Assembly (NCBI RefSeq): GCF_008807015.1
Contig: NZ_CP031700.1
Span: forward strand, 124,001 to 188,000
Source: Neisseria zalophi
GTDB lineage: Bacteria; Pseudomonadota; Gammaproteobacteria; Burkholderiales; Neisseriaceae
DNA length: 64,000 nucleotides
Direction: 5' to 3'
Shown here: in pieces, positions 37,525 through 47,738 of the stretch
How the letters are laid out: the number at the start of each line of letters is the position of its first letter
How positions within the stretch are numbered: position 1 is the stretch's first letter
Notes under the pieces: generated by a model
What the model was told of the DNA's origin: nothing
The model's database searches: none
The model's input: only the letters and a program-made list of their open reading frames with translations
Position numbers and translations under genes: made by a program

Positions 37525-38862
37525 TTATAACTGCTGAAAAGCATCAATAAATACCTGCGCCCGATGTGCATAACCCTGAAACATATCGAAGCTGGCACAA
37601 GCAGGGCTGAGTAAAACGATATCGCCCGACTGCGCCAGTTGATAGGCCGTCTGAACGGCTTCGGGCAGCGTTGCGCAATCTATTGTTTCAGGCACGCAAC
37701 CGGCCAAATCGTGGCGGATTTTCGATGCATCCTCGCCAATCAGCAATACGGCGCGGGCTTTATCCTGCAAGACAGCACGCAACGGCGTGAAATCCTGCCC
37801 TTTTCCCTGCCCGCCCGCAATCAATACGATAGGCGCCTGCAAACCGGCAATTGCGGCGGCAGTCGCACCGACATTGGTGCCTTTGCTGTCGTCGATAAAG
37901 GTAATACCGTTTTTCTCACCAACTTTTTCCACACGGTGCGGCAGCCCTTTAAAGGTTTGAACATATTGCAGTAATTCGGTTCGCGGCAAACCGATGGCTT
38001 CACACAAAGCCAAAGCCGCCAATACATTCGCGCTATTATGCAAACCTTGCAGCGGAATATCGGCCATAGCCGCCAAATCCTGCCCGTCGGCTTTCAGACG
38101 GCCTGCTTGCGTATCCGCCCAATAATCCGTCCGGTGCTCAAGTGAAAACCATTTCACGCTGCGCCCTGCGCGTTTCATGACACGGCAAAACACATCATCG
38201 GCATTCAATACCTGCACACCCTGCCCCCGAAAAATTTTGGCTTTGGCATGGGCGTAGTCCAATAAATCGTCGTAGCGGTTGAGATGGTCTTCGGAAATAT
38301 TCAAAACGGTAGCCGCATCGGCATTTAAATGTTCGGTATTTTCAAGCTGAAAACTGGAAAGCTCCAACACCCATACGTCTGCCGGCTTTCCATCACGCTG
38401 CATATATGCGTCCAGAACGGGGGTGCCGATATTACCGGCAATGATGGTATCCAACCCGCATTGTTGGCATAGATAACCAACCAAACTGGTTACCGTGGTT
38501 TTGCCGTTGCTGCCGGTAATCGCGATAATTTTGTCGCTTTTGCCTTGCAATGTTTGCGCTAGAATTTCAATATCGCCCAACACTATGCCGCCGTTTTGCT
38601 TGAATTCGGCAATATCGTGCATACGCTCGCTGATACCGGGGCTGATGGCTAAGATATCGAAACCGTGCGCCAAAACTTCTTTCAGACGGCCTGTATAACA
38701 AATTAGATTATCAAAACGCTGCTTCAACGAAGCTTCACGTTCTGTTTTCAAGTCGGCATCATAAGCGGCCACTTGCGCGCCCTGCTGCCGCAAAAAAGCA
38801 ATCATGGAAACACCCGTAGCGCCCAATCCTGCTACCAAAATTCGTTTATTTTGCCAGTTCAT
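37525..38862 (-). CDS. murD: UDP-MurNAc-L-alanine--D-glutamate ligase
   Basis: This encodes 445 residues. It adds D-Glu to UDP-MurNAc-L-Ala. The N-terminal dinucleotide-like loop is [21 protein letters not shown] (~9-29, shown to the end of the helix). The ATP loop is [19 protein letters not shown], and the C-terminal domain has [17 protein letters not shown] and [12 protein letters not shown]. It carries two internal uptake sequences. It lies between ftsW and two accessory genes for exported proteins. Confidence 0.96.
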   Translation of the reverse strand: MNWQNKRILVAGLGATGVSMIAFLRQQGAQVAAYDADLKTEREASLKQRFDNLICYTGRLKEVLAHGFDILAISPGISERMHDIAEFKQNGGIVLGDIEILAQTLQGKSDKIIAITGSNGKTTVTSLVGYLCQQCGLDTIIAGNIGTPVLDAYMQRDGKPADVWVLELSSFQLENTEHLNADAATVLNISEDHLNRYDDLLDYAHAKAKIFRGQGVQVLNADDVFCRVMKRAGRSVKWFSLEHRTDYWADTQAGRLKADGQDLAAMADIPLQGLHNSANVLAALALCEAIGLPRTELLQYVQTFKGLPHRVEKVGEKNGITFIDDSKGTNVGATAAAIAGLQAPIVLIAGGQGKGQDFTPLRAVLQDKARAVLLIGEDASKIRHDLAGCVPETIDCATLPEAVQTAYQLAQSGDIVLLSPACASFDMFQGYAHRAQVFIDAFQQL

Positions 38863-38898
38863 ATTGATGTATCTTTTTTCCGTTTACACACACGAAAC

Positions 38899-39303
38899 TC
38901 AAACATTGGCAGGACAAACCTGCTGATCGGCAAACAGCGCCTCTATTTTTTCCACGGTAACCGCGCCGTCATAGTCGGCCGGAAATCCTTCCGTTGCCTT
39001 CACCGGCTTGCCTACCACCAAACGCGCCAATACCGGCTGATAGGGCTGCTGCTTTTTATCCATCCATGCCGTGCTGGCCGCTATCAATGGCTGCATCACA
39101 TTTTCGGCACCACTCATCCACCATGCAAACGACTGCCCGCAAGGCTCGAAAACCGATACTTCATGCCCGTAGGTATATAAACCGAGTACGCTTTTCGGAT
39201 ACGTTGCCGTATCCGACTCGGCAGACGATGCCGTGTTCATATCTTGCGCACAACCAAACAGCCATACGCAGCAGCATGCCGCCAATATATTTTTAAAATT
39301 CAT
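38899..39303 (-). CDS. Small lipoprotein of unknown function in the dcw cluster
   Basis: This encodes 134 residues. The signal MNFKNILAACCCVWLFGC ends in a lipobox with the lipidated Cys at about 18. The mature part is 115 residues with two cysteines (EPCGQSFAW and QVCPANV) that may pair. It contains VLGLYTYGHEVSVFEPCG, a short beta-rich start. No family is recognised. GAGGAG upstream supports ATG 39303, with a GTG one codon earlier as an alternative. The gene is 36 bases upstream of murD and probably in its transcript. Confidence 0.75.
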   Translation of the reverse strand: MNFKNILAACCCVWLFGCAQDMNTASSAESDTATYPKSVLGLYTYGHEVSVFEPCGQSFAWWMSGAENVMQPLIAASTAWMDKKQQPYQPVLARLVVGKPVKATEGFPADYDGAVTVEKIEALFADQQVCPANV

Positions 39304-39336
39304 CACAAGCTCCTCGGCTTAAACCAAGCCGGTTAT

Positions 39337-39861
39337 TTAATTAGCCATACCGCCGGCAGATGTTTTAGCCACTTTGGTGCACTGCATTTCTTCTCCGCCC
39401 TCTAAAACCATTTCGTCACCATTGAAGCTGAGAATACGGGCTTGGGCAATGGCAGGTTTTTTTCTCTTCACTTCCTGCTGCATACTACCGAACCACCGCT
39501 TATCCAAATCTCTGATATTTTTATTTTTCAGCGATGCCCGCCGATGCCCCCGTTTCACTTCGAACGGGTTTTCTTCGCGTATCAACGTTTGTTGTTCGAG
39601 ATGCCAGCGGCCTTGCGATTGGATTCGGTAATCCAAGGTGTCGCCCTCGACAAAAAAGTGCCAATGCATTTGGGTTTGCGACTTACCGTCGGCTTGCAAA
39701 TTCAGCCGCGTGTTCATTTCCGCCCAATGCTCACCCGAACGCTCCTCAAACACACATTGCCACGTTCCGGCTAATGTTTCAGTCGAAAGTCCCGATGCCG
39801 CCCAAGCAGATACCGGCGAAACTGCCGCGCATACTGCCAAAATCCAACCGCTCATCCTCAT
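39337..39861 (-). CDS. Exported protein of unknown function in the dcw cluster
   Basis: This encodes 174 residues with a Sec signal peptide (MSGWILAVCAAVSPVSAWA) and probable periplasmic location. The mature part contains LAGTWQCVFEERSGEHW, RLNLQADGKSQTQMHWHF and MVLEGGEEMQCTKV. This suggests a small lipocalin-like barrel of the type that starts with a G-T-W motif; that is inference only. AAGGAG is eight bases before ATG 39861; an ATG two codons earlier is too close to it. It precedes the lipoprotein gene by 33 bases. Confidence 0.75.
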   Translation of the reverse strand: MRMSGWILAVCAAVSPVSAWAASGLSTETLAGTWQCVFEERSGEHWAEMNTRLNLQADGKSQTQMHWHFFVEGDTLDYRIQSQGRWHLEQQTLIREENPFEVKRGHRRASLKNKNIRDLDKRWFGSMQQEVKRKKPAIAQARILSFNGDEMVLEGGEEMQCTKVAKTSAGGMAN

Positions 39862-39974
39862 GGTCATACTCCTTCAAAATTTTTCAAGCTGCCAAAAGGA
39901 AAACGACTGAACGGCCAACCCGCCCGAGCCACCGCTTCCCATGCGGAAACTTACTTATTGGTTTTCAGACGGCC

Positions 39975-41057
39975 TTAACGTACTTTCAAGGTACTCAAGC
40001 CCACCAATACCAACACAATCGTAATAATCCAAAAACGCACCACAACCTGCGTTTCTTTCCAACCTTTCTGCTCATAATGATGGTGAATCGGCGCCATCAG
40101 AAAAATCCGTTTTTTCGTGCGTTTATACCAACTCACCTGCAACATTACCGACAAGGCTTCCACCACAAACAGGCCGCCCATAATCACCAATACAAACTCT
40201 TGGCGGACAATCACGGCGACCGTGCCCAAGGCCGCGCCCAAGGCCAACGCGCCCACGTCGCCCATAAACACCTGCGCCGGATAAGCGTTAAACCACAAAA
40301 AGCCCAAACATGCGCCACACATCGCCGTACAAAAAATCACCACTTCGTTGGCACCGGTCACAAACGGCAGTTGCAGATAAGCCGAGAATTCGGCATGGCC
40401 GGTTGCATAGGCGAATACCGCCAAACCACCCGCCACCAACACCACGGGGAACGCCGCCAAGCCGTCTAAACCGTCGGTCAGGTTCACCGCGTTAGACGTG
40501 CCGACAATAGTCAGATAAGCCAACCCGACAAAACCGACCACGCCCAACGGCAGCGCAACCTGCTTAAAAAACGGCACAATCAGAATATTATTGGCCGAAT
40601 TGCGTGCAGCATAAAAAAGCAGCAGACCGGCAGCCAAAGCGACTGCCGACTGCCACACCATTTTAAATTTTGCCGATACCCCGTTCGGGTCTTTATAAAC
40701 CACTTTGCGCCAGTCGTCGTAAAAGCCCAAAGCGCCTGTTGCCAACAACACCAAAATCAAAATCCAAATATACGGGTTGGCCAAATTGCCCCACAATAGG
40801 GTAGATACTGTAATGGCGGTTAGAATCAACGAACCGCCCATCGTCGGCGTACCGGTTTTGACCAAATGAGTTTGCGGCCCGTCGTGGCGGACAGCCTGCC
40901 CCACTTTTAATGCAGTCAGCTTGCGGATGGTCCACGGCCCTAGCAGCAGCGAAAACGCCAATGCGGTCAATGCCGCCATCACGGCGCGGAAAGTGGTGTA
41001 TTGAAAAACGTTCAACGCGGTAAACCATTCGCTGAAGCGGGCTAACCATAAAAGCAT
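39975..41057 (-). CDS. mraY: Phospho-MurNAc-pentapeptide translocase MraY
   Basis: This encodes 360 residues. It is a ten-helix inner-membrane enzyme that transfers phospho-MurNAc-pentapeptide to undecaprenyl phosphate, giving lipid I. Signature pieces are [13 protein letters not shown] (~68), the Asp-rich [10 protein letters not shown] (~110), [16 protein letters not shown] (~192), and the C-terminal [13 protein letters not shown] (~323). The length is the family norm. Confidence 0.97.
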   Translation of the reverse strand: MLLWLARFSEWFTALNVFQYTTFRAVMAALTALAFSLLLGPWTIRKLTALKVGQAVRHDGPQTHLVKTGTPTMGGSLILTAITVSTLLWGNLANPYIWILILVLLATGALGFYDDWRKVVYKDPNGVSAKFKMVWQSAVALAAGLLLFYAARNSANNILIVPFFKQVALPLGVVGFVGLAYLTIVGTSNAVNLTDGLDGLAAFPVVLVAGGLAVFAYATGHAEFSAYLQLPFVTGANEVVIFCTAMCGACLGFLWFNAYPAQVFMGDVGALALGAALGTVAVIVRQEFVLVIMGGLFVVEALSVMLQVSWYKRTKKRIFLMAPIHHHYEQKGWKETQVVVRFWIITIVLVLVGLSTLKVR

Positions 41058-41102
41058 GAGGTTAATTCCTTTTTGTTTGATTTATATTTATCGACCTTAT
41101 AG

Positions 41103-41131
41103 AGGCCGTCTGAAACCGTTTCAGACGGCCT
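41103..41131 (-). terminator. DUS inverted repeat between lipoprotein gene and mraY
   Basis: AGGCCGTCTGAA and TTCAGACGGCCT form a tight hairpin in the middle of the dcw cluster. If it terminates, it would reduce transcription into mraY and later genes; it may be partial. Confidence 0.65.
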
Positions 41132-41133
41132 GC

Positions 41134-41400
41134 TCAGTGATGGATGGGTTTGAAGGCTTCTTCCTCGATAATCAGCCCTTCAAGTCCGTTTTCACAACGG
41201 ATTTCCACAAATCTGTCGGTTTTTCCGTATTGTTCCCTACCTAAAAAACAAAGACTATCCTTTGGAATGACAAAATCCACATGACTGTAAGAAGCATCCT
41301 TGCTGCTATATGCAGCAACGTTTTTTAATGCTTTCACTTTTACTTCATGCTGATGACACGCGTAGAGAAACAACAAAGCCATGCAAAAATATTTCTTCAT
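41134..41400 (-). CDS. Small SH3-like lipoprotein
   Basis: This encodes 88 residues. MKKYFCMALLFLYAC is a lipoprotein signal with a lipobox ending LYAC. The rest (VAAYSSKDASYSHVDFVIPK, CFLGREQYGKTDRFVEIRC, GLEGLIIEEEAF) has the spacing of a bacterial SH3-like beta barrel. A longer in-frame reading to 41532 lacks a signal and is not favoured. AAGGA is 13 bases upstream, a little far. The function is unknown; SH3-like domains often bind cell-wall peptides, which would suit its place between murF and mraY. Confidence 0.65.
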   Translation of the reverse strand: MKKYFCMALLFLYACHQHEVKVKALKNVAAYSSKDASYSHVDFVIPKDSLCFLGREQYGKTDRFVEIRCENGLEGLIIEEEAFKPIHH

Positions 41401-41531
41401 TGTTTTAGAAAAATCCTTCGCTTCACCATTCTGAAGGATTTGTTTAAACCGCTTATTATATCCGAAGGGAGGCTCACGCTTAAATATCGGCAATACCGAA
41501 TCTATTTGCCACAGCATAAAAGCGGCGGTCA

Positions 41532-42887
41532 TTAATCACACAGCGCCGCTACCACTTCTTCCATCTTCATAAAGCGCGACCCTTTCACCAATACATGCAC
41601 ATTTTGCGGCAGGTCGTGCACCAATACCTGAATCAGCGGATCCTTATCGGCAAACCATAGGCCGTCGGCACCAAACGATTCGGCGGCCGACACGCTTTCA
41701 TTGCCGACAAAATAAGCCGCTTCAATGCCCTTTTCGCGGGCATACGCCCCTACTTCGGCATGCATGGCGGCGGTTTCGTCTTCACCGAGTTCGCCCATAT
41801 CGCCCATCACAAATACGCGCGGCGCAGGCAGCCCGGCCAAAACATCAAGCGCGGCTTTCATACTGTCGGGATTGGCGTTATAGGTATCGTCCAACACGGT
41901 TGCACCTTTAATGCCTTTTTTAATTTGCAAACGGCCTTTGATATTGGCAAAGTCCGACAGGCCGTCTGAAATCTCAGATAAAGTTAATCCGGCCGCCTGC
42001 GCCAAAGCCGCTGCCGCAACGGCATTATGAATATTGTGTTTGCCGGGCACGGGCAGTTGTACGGCGGCACGATCGTTACCGGACACCAGCACAAAAGCAC
42101 ACGATAAAGGATTCAACTCAATTTCTTCGGCATGAATATCGCCCTGCCCTACGCCAAACGTATGCTGTTTGAACGCATGGGCAGCCGTCTGAAACACGGC
42201 GGCATTCTCATCTTCACTAGGAATCAGCGCCAAACCGTTCGGGCGCAGCCCTTGATAAATCTCACTTTTGGCTTTGGCAATATCGCCGACACCGTCGAAT
42301 CCGCAACCGACATGCGCGCGCAAAGCATTATTCACCAATGCCGCATCGGGCTTGGCAATCTGCGTTAACAACGCCAGCTCGCCGAAATGATTCATACCCA
42401 TTTCAATCACCGCATAACGGTGTTGCGGCGTGAGCTTCAGCAAAGTTAGCGGCAGGCCGATATGGTTATTCAGATTGCCTGCCGTCGCCAATACCGCATC
42501 CGCACCAAAACGGCGGCGCAATACGGCGGCCAACATTTCTTTCACCGTGGTTTTACCTGAAGAGCCGGTAATCCCGAAAACAAACGGCTGCACATTCTCA
42601 CGCCATGCCGCCGCTAAAGTTTGCAGAGCCGATAGGGTGTCATCCACCTTCAACGCACCTGCCAGCCCTGCACAATCATCACGCGACACTATGGCCGCCA
42701 CCGCCCCTTTTGCCAACACATCGGCGACAAAATCATGCGCATCAAAATGCTCGCCTGCCAAAGCAAAAAAAACATCGCCGTCTTGAATATCGCGGCTGTC
42801 GGTCACAATGCGCCCGACCGGCCGGTTTTCAGACGGCATCGGTAGGTTTAAGGTTTGGCAGATAAAGTTTAAATCTAAAGGTTTCAT
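41532..42887 (-). CDS. murF: UDP-MurNAc-tripeptide--D-Ala-D-Ala ligase
   Basis: This encodes 451 residues. It adds the dipeptide made by Ddl to give UDP-MurNAc-pentapeptide. The N-terminal substrate domain has VTDSRDIQDGDVFFALAG, the ATP loop is GITGSSGKTTVKEML (~105), then NHIGLPLTLL, and the C-terminal domain has LDDTYNANPDSMKAAL and VMGDMGELG. Three uptake sequences lie in the gene. Confidence 0.96.
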   Translation of the reverse strand: MKPLDLNFICQTLNLPMPSENRPVGRIVTDSRDIQDGDVFFALAGEHFDAHDFVADVLAKGAVAAIVSRDDCAGLAGALKVDDTLSALQTLAAAWRENVQPFVFGITGSSGKTTVKEMLAAVLRRRFGADAVLATAGNLNNHIGLPLTLLKLTPQHRYAVIEMGMNHFGELALLTQIAKPDAALVNNALRAHVGCGFDGVGDIAKAKSEIYQGLRPNGLALIPSEDENAAVFQTAAHAFKQHTFGVGQGDIHAEEIELNPLSCAFVLVSGNDRAAVQLPVPGKHNIHNAVAAAALAQAAGLTLSEISDGLSDFANIKGRLQIKKGIKGATVLDDTYNANPDSMKAALDVLAGLPAPRVFVMGDMGELGEDETAAMHAEVGAYAREKGIEAAYFVGNESVSAAESFGADGLWFADKDPLIQVLVHDLPQNVHVLVKGSRFMKMEEVVAALCD

Positions 42888-42921
42888 ATTGTTGTTTGGT
42901 TTCTCTATTTTTTCAGACGGC

Positions 42922-43446
42922 CTATTTGTTCGGATTAATCAGCGGATAAGGATTGATTGCGCCTTTGGGCAGATAAACGCCGTAATGCAGGTGAGAAGGT
43001 GTATTTTTGGCATTGCCGCTGTTGCCGACATAACCGATCACCGTACCGGCTTTCACCCGTTGGTATCGTTTGATATTGGCGAATTTGCTTAAATGGGCGT
43101 AATAGTGCCACGCACCCGGCCCTTGAATACCGACCACCTTGCCGCCCAAACGATTGTTTCCGATACGGGTCACAATGCCGTCGGTCGTACTGCGTACCGG
43201 CGTGCCTTTTTTGGCAAAAATATCCACGCCCTCATGCCTGCGGCCATGACTGCGCGCCGCACCCCATGTATCGGTAAAGCGATGACCTTTCACTGGGTTA
43301 ATCAAACTGCCGGCCGTCGGCGCCGGTTGCGCCCGCAATGCTGCCAAATCACTGCCCGGTCGCGAGTAATTTTGGGTTTGACAACCTGCCACAACAGCCA
43401 ATACGGCGCCTATACACAAAGCTTGTTTCAAGGTTTGGTTTATCAT
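42922..43446 (-). CDS. M23 (LytM-type) endopeptidase lipoprotein
   Basis: This encodes 174 residues. The signal ends in lipobox VVAGC (Cys ~22). The M23 zinc-peptidase motifs are complete: HEGVDIFAKKGTPV (H-x3-D, ~71-75), HYYAHLS (~115), and the terminal HLHYG (~152). These enzymes cut peptidoglycan peptide crosslinks or act as division-activating regulators (NlpD/EnvC group) in the periplasm. There is no LysM domain, so it is shorter than NlpD. GGAGG precedes ATG 43446. Its position between murE and murF ties it to cell-wall work; in gonococci a different accessory gene occupies this junction, as far as I recall. Confidence 0.87.
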   Translation of the reverse strand: MINQTLKQALCIGAVLAVVAGCQTQNYSRPGSDLAALRAQPAPTAGSLINPVKGHRFTDTWGAARSHGRRHEGVDIFAKKGTPVRSTTDGIVTRIGNNRLGGKVVGIQGPGAWHYYAHLSKFANIKRYQRVKAGTVIGYVGNSGNAKNTPSHLHYGVYLPKGAINPYPLINPNK

Positions 43447-43509
43447 GTGTATTTGCCTCCGTTTAATATAAAAAATATTAAATTTTTATGAATATACATC
43501 TCAAAATTG

Positions 43510-44322
43510 TTAAATTTTTAATTTAACATACATATGTTCATGAGTACCTTCTGTATTTTTTCGCATTTCGTATTCAAAAATATCAGGATATTTTCTAATT
43601 AAATCTGTAAATTTTTTACACCCATAGGTACGTGGGTCAATATCAACTTGTAGTAATTTCCATTGTGCCGCTAAAGTACCAATTTCTAACCATTCATTAT
43701 CTGACGAATCAAATACTTTTCTAAGAATGTCTTTTTGTAATTCTGCTTTAGGTAAAACTTCTTGAGTGACTTCTTTTTGAACCGATGGTGATAATTTATT
43801 TTTTACAGTCTGTGCATCAGAAGTCATTACTTCTTTTTCAGACTCATTTTTTGATTCAGGTAATAAATTTTCTACATAAATAAATTGACTACAAGCATTT
43901 AAAAAAGCTTTTGGCGTCTGCATCTTACCAAAACCATATACAGTAGCTCCTTGCTCTTTCAAGCGAATAGCTAATGCAGTAAAATCACTATCACTTGATA
44001 CAATACAAAAACCATCGAAACGATTTGTATATAACAAATCCATTGCATCAATAATCATATATCCATCAGTTGCATTTTTACCTGTTGTAAAGGCAAATTG
44101 CTGCATAGGTTTAATAGCATGTTCATTGATAACTTGTTTCCATTGACCATTCCCTGAAACAAAATTCCCATATATTCTTTTAACAATTGCTTCACCAAAT
44201 TTAGCTACCTCTTCTAAAATAGCTTTTACTTCTTTAGCAGAGGCATTGTCTGCATCAATTAAAACAGCTAATCGTGCAGATTTTTCCTCTACAACATTAA
44301 AACTTGTTTTTATTTTTGACAT
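43510..44322 (-). CDS. NYN-domain (LabA/Limkain-type) predicted RNase with LOTUS-like C-terminus
   Basis: This encodes 270 residues. The N-terminal NYN (PIN-like) nuclease domain spans ~14-155 with acidic residues at VLIDADNAS (~20-24), NATDGYMIIDAMDLLY (~85-98) and IVSSDSDFTALAIRL (~107-121). The C-terminal ~75 residues (DNEWLEIGTLAAQWKLL, DPRTYGCKKFTDLIRKYPDIFEY) look like an OST-HTH/LOTUS RNA-binding module. This domain pair is known in bacteria but targets are unknown. The gene is much AT-richer than its dcw neighbours and has poor codons for this host, a sign of transfer. AAGGAAAA precedes ATG 44322. Confidence 0.85.
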   Translation of the reverse strand: MSKIKTSFNVVEEKSARLAVLIDADNASAKEVKAILEEVAKFGEAIVKRIYGNFVSGNGQWKQVINEHAIKPMQQFAFTTGKNATDGYMIIDAMDLLYTNRFDGFCIVSSDSDFTALAIRLKEQGATVYGFGKMQTPKAFLNACSQFIYVENLLPESKNESEKEVMTSDAQTVKNKLSPSVQKEVTQEVLPKAELQKDILRKVFDSSDNEWLEIGTLAAQWKLLQVDIDPRTYGCKKFTDLIRKYPDIFEYEMRKNTEGTHEHMYVKLKI

Positions 44323-44417
44323 AAGTTTTCCTTGGTAAAATGTGCCTAAAACAAATATTGCTATTATTTTTGTACAAAAAATTAATTTAATAAAAAATTC
44401 TAAAAGTATATTTAGAT

Positions 44418-45893
44418 TTAGCGTTTCGCCAACGCCGCTTCGGCCACTTCAAAATCAGAAAAATGGTGCTTCTGCCCCTGTATATCCTGATAGGTTTCAT
44501 GGCCCTTGCCGGCAATCAAAATAATATCGTTTACAGCAGCATTTTTAACGGCATATTCAATCGCCAAGCGGCGGTCGACTTCGGTATATTCCGGAAAGCA
44601 TACGGCTGGCAGGATATCGTTGATAATGGCCTGCGGTTCTTCCATGCGCGGGTTGTCGCTGGTAACCACCACCTTATCCGCACCGGCCACCGCCGCCGCG
44701 CCCATTAGCGGGCGTTTGCCTTTGTCTCGGTTGCCGCCGCAGCCGAATACGCACCATAAACTGGCGCCTTCGGGTTTGATTTCCTGCAAAGTGCATAGCG
44801 CTTTTTCAAGGGCGTCGGGCGTGTGGGCGTAGTCCACCACAACCAAAGGATGGTTATCGCCCATAATGCAATCCATACGGCCGGTTGCTGGTCGGATACG
44901 GGCAAGGGTATCCAATACTTTTTCCAAAGGGTGTCCGTCGGCACACAAAACGCCAACGCACGATGCCAGATTTTGGGCGTTGAAACGGCCGAGCAGGCGG
45001 CTTTTTACTTCGCCAATCCCCCACGGGGTTTCGAACTCAACTGTCATGCCATCCGAAGCGGCTTGGAAACGGGTAATGCGGATATCGGCCTGTTCGGAGA
45101 ATCCGTATCCGTAAACGGTTAATTCCGGCCTGTCGGCTTTCAGACGGCCTGCCAATTCGACACCGAAATCGTCGTCCATATTAATCACGGCATGTTTTAG
45201 CGGGTATTGGTAAAACAGGCGGCTCTTGCTGGCACCATAAGTTTCCATGCTGCCGTGATAATCAAGATGGTCGCGGGTGAGGTTGGTAAACACGGCCGTC
45301 TGAAATGCAACGCCGTTCACACGGGCTTGGTCGAGGCCGTGGCTGGATACTTCCATGGCTACGGCTTTCGCACCTTGCTGTTTGAAGCGGTAGAGTAATG
45401 TTTGTACCGATACGGGGTCGGGCGTGGTGTGGGTTGTTTCTTCCAATGCACCCCAAAAGCCGTTGCCGACCGTGCCGATAATGGCGCATTTTTCATTCAA
45501 AATATCGGCCGCCTGCGCCAACCACTGGCTAATGGAAGTTTTGCCGTTGGTACCGGTAACGCCCCATACTTTCAGGCCGTCTGAAACATTGCCGTACACT
45601 TTGGCAGCCACGATGCCGGCCCGTTTTTTTAAATTTTTAATCCCTTGGTTGGGAATATGCCATTCCTGACGCCAAGTAAATGTGCCGTCGTCGTCCCAAA
45701 AAACAAAAGCCGCACCATTATCAATGGCGGCGGGAATATAGGCACGCCCGTCTGTGTACTCGCCTTGGCAGGCAATAAACACATCACCCGGCCGGATTTT
45801 ACGGCTGTCCGAATGCAACAAACGCCCTGCTGCGTTTTCACACAGCAAGGGCGGCAAGTCGGTTTCAGCCGATACATCTGATTCGCTGAACAT
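44418..45893 (-). CDS. murE: UDP-MurNAc-L-Ala-D-Glu--meso-DAP ligase
   Basis: This encodes 491 residues. It adds the third peptide residue. The DNPR motif (VVTSDNPRMEEP, ~405) identifies it as the meso-diaminopimelate type. The ATP loop is GVTGTNGKTSISQWL (~113), the carbamylated-Lys region is AVAMEVSSHGLDQARV, and VDYAHTPDALEKAL is C-terminal. It starts 14 bases after ftsI, so the two are co-translated. Confidence 0.96.
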   Translation of the reverse strand: MFSESDVSAETDLPPLLCENAAGRLLHSDSRKIRPGDVFIACQGEYTDGRAYIPAAIDNGAAFVFWDDDGTFTWRQEWHIPNQGIKNLKKRAGIVAAKVYGNVSDGLKVWGVTGTNGKTSISQWLAQAADILNEKCAIIGTVGNGFWGALEETTHTTPDPVSVQTLLYRFKQQGAKAVAMEVSSHGLDQARVNGVAFQTAVFTNLTRDHLDYHGSMETYGASKSRLFYQYPLKHAVINMDDDFGVELAGRLKADRPELTVYGYGFSEQADIRITRFQAASDGMTVEFETPWGIGEVKSRLLGRFNAQNLASCVGVLCADGHPLEKVLDTLARIRPATGRMDCIMGDNHPLVVVDYAHTPDALEKALCTLQEIKPEGASLWCVFGCGGNRDKGKRPLMGAAAVAGADKVVVTSDNPRMEEPQAIINDILPAVCFPEYTEVDRRLAIEYAVKNAAVNDIILIAGKGHETYQDIQGQKHHFSDFEVAEAALAKR

Positions 45894-45907
45894 ATTTAAG
45901 ATACTCT

Positions 45908-47659
45908 TTAGTTTTTAAAGGCCGTCTGAACCGGTACGTTTTTCAAAGGTTTGGTTGGGGAAACGCCGAGAATATTCAGACTGCCGCCCATAATGTTTTT
46001 AAATACGGGGCCGGCAACCACACCACCGTAGTAACCGTTGGCAGTCGGTTCGTCTACGGTAACCGCCACAATCACACGCGGTTTGTCGGCAGGAGCGAAA
46101 CCGATAAAGGTGGCAACGTGTTTGTCGCTGGCATAACGGCCGTTCACCAATTTGCGTGCCGTACCGGTTTTAGCGCCGACATCAAATCCGTCTACCGCAC
46201 CCATCGTACCGGTACCGCCTTTTTCGGTAACGGCAACCATAATTTCACGCACGGCACGGGCGGTTTCGGGTTTCATTACCCGCTGACCTTTAGGAGCGGC
46301 CACTTGTTTTTCAAAGCTCACCGGCAATATTTCACCGTCGTTGGTTAATGACGTATAGGCACGCGCCAATTGCAACAGGCTCAGCTGTAAGCCGTAACCA
46401 AACGACATGGTTGCCTGCTCAATGGGTTTCCAATTCTGCCATTTACGCAATAAACCCGGTGTTTCGCCGGGGAAGCCGGAATGCATACGCTGGCCAACCC
46501 CCAAGCTCTGATAAAAATCATACATCTCTTTAGGCTGGAACATGGCCGATAATTTGCTGGTACCGACGTTGGAAGATTTCTGCATAATACCGCGTACGTC
46601 TAACGAAGGATAAACATGGGTATCGCGCACGGTAGCCGGGCCGATTTTATAGGGATGGGTATTCAGGCGGGTATGGACATTGACTTTGCCCGAATCCAGC
46701 GCTTTGGCAATGGCAAAAGGTTTCATGGCCGAACCCGGTTCGATCATATCGGTTACGGCACGGTTGCGGCGCTGCTGGCTATCGGCTTTGCCCGGTTCAT
46801 TCGGATCATAAGCCGGGCTGTTTACCAAAGCCAGAATTTCACCGGTTTGGGCATCCAATACAATAGCTGTACCTGATTTGGCTCGGTGATAATCAACGGC
46901 TTTATTCAACTCGTCATAAGCCAGTGTTTGAATACGCTGATCCAAAGACATCACCATATCGTGCCCGTTTTTCGGATCACGGTTACGCGGCGAATCCAAG
47001 CTGTCGACAATATTGCCCTTATTGTCGCGCAACACAACTTTGGCACCATTTTCACCACTCAAATCGTCTTCCAGCGCCAACTCCAACCCTTCTTGGCCTT
47101 TGCCGTCGATATTGGTGAACCCGATTACATGCGCAAACAGATTGCCCATCGGATAATGCCGTTTGGATTCTTGTTGGAATGCTAAGCCTTTAATGCCCAA
47201 GGCAGCCACTTTATCGGCGGTTTCTTTGCTTAACTGGCGTTTCAGATAGATAAAATCTTTTTCTTTGCGTGCCAAACGTTTCTCTATGGTTTCGACGGAT
47301 ACGCCGATAAGCGCGGAAAGCTGTTCCAATTGCTCGCCGGTAGGCTGAACGTCCATACCGGAAGGCACGGCATACAATGATTCGGTAGGCGCACTCAGAG
47401 CCAACGTGGCGCCGTTGCGGTCGGTAATCGTGCCGCGGGAAGCAGGCAGGGTAATCGTGCGCACAAAGCGCTGATCACCCTGATTTTTCAAAAATTCATG
47501 CTGCGTGGTTTGCAGGTAAACACCTCTGCATACCAATGCGGTAAATGCCAAGGCCAAACCGCCCAACACCAATGCAATCCGCCCGTTGGTCGAAACGGGC
47601 TTTTTAGCCTTGGGCTGTTTGGGTAACATTCGGGGCTTATATTCGTTTTTAATCAACAT
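45908..47659 (-). CDS. penA: Penicillin-binding protein 2 (FtsI), septal transpeptidase
   Basis: This encodes 583 residues. It crosslinks septal peptidoglycan; it is a bitopic inner-membrane protein (helix ~27-47) with a pedestal domain and a transpeptidase domain. The active-site motifs are SAMK (Ser ~310), SSN (~362) and KTG (~497). The sequence follows gonococcal PBP2 closely, including [12 protein letters not shown] and [15 protein letters not shown]. Several positions carry residues that mark mosaic, reduced-susceptibility gonococcal alleles (Met at 312, Leu at 504, Asn at 541), here presumably native. No Asp insertion near 345 is evident. Confidence 0.96.
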   Translation of the reverse strand: MLIKNEYKPRMLPKQPKAKKPVSTNGRIALVLGGLALAFTALVCRGVYLQTTQHEFLKNQGDQRFVRTITLPASRGTITDRNGATLALSAPTESLYAVPSGMDVQPTGEQLEQLSALIGVSVETIEKRLARKEKDFIYLKRQLSKETADKVAALGIKGLAFQQESKRHYPMGNLFAHVIGFTNIDGKGQEGLELALEDDLSGENGAKVVLRDNKGNIVDSLDSPRNRDPKNGHDMVMSLDQRIQTLAYDELNKAVDYHRAKSGTAIVLDAQTGEILALVNSPAYDPNEPGKADSQQRRNRAVTDMIEPGSAMKPFAIAKALDSGKVNVHTRLNTHPYKIGPATVRDTHVYPSLDVRGIMQKSSNVGTSKLSAMFQPKEMYDFYQSLGVGQRMHSGFPGETPGLLRKWQNWKPIEQATMSFGYGLQLSLLQLARAYTSLTNDGEILPVSFEKQVAAPKGQRVMKPETARAVREIMVAVTEKGGTGTMGAVDGFDVGAKTGTARKLVNGRYASDKHVATFIGFAPADKPRVIVAVTVDEPTANGYYGGVVAGPVFKNIMGGSLNILGVSPTKPLKNVPVQTAFKN

Positions 47660-47738
47660 AGCAACTTCTCGTTTTTATTTTATATTTATCCGGCGTTTAC
47701 GAAAGGTAGAACCCATCGTGCCATTCCATTTCATTATG

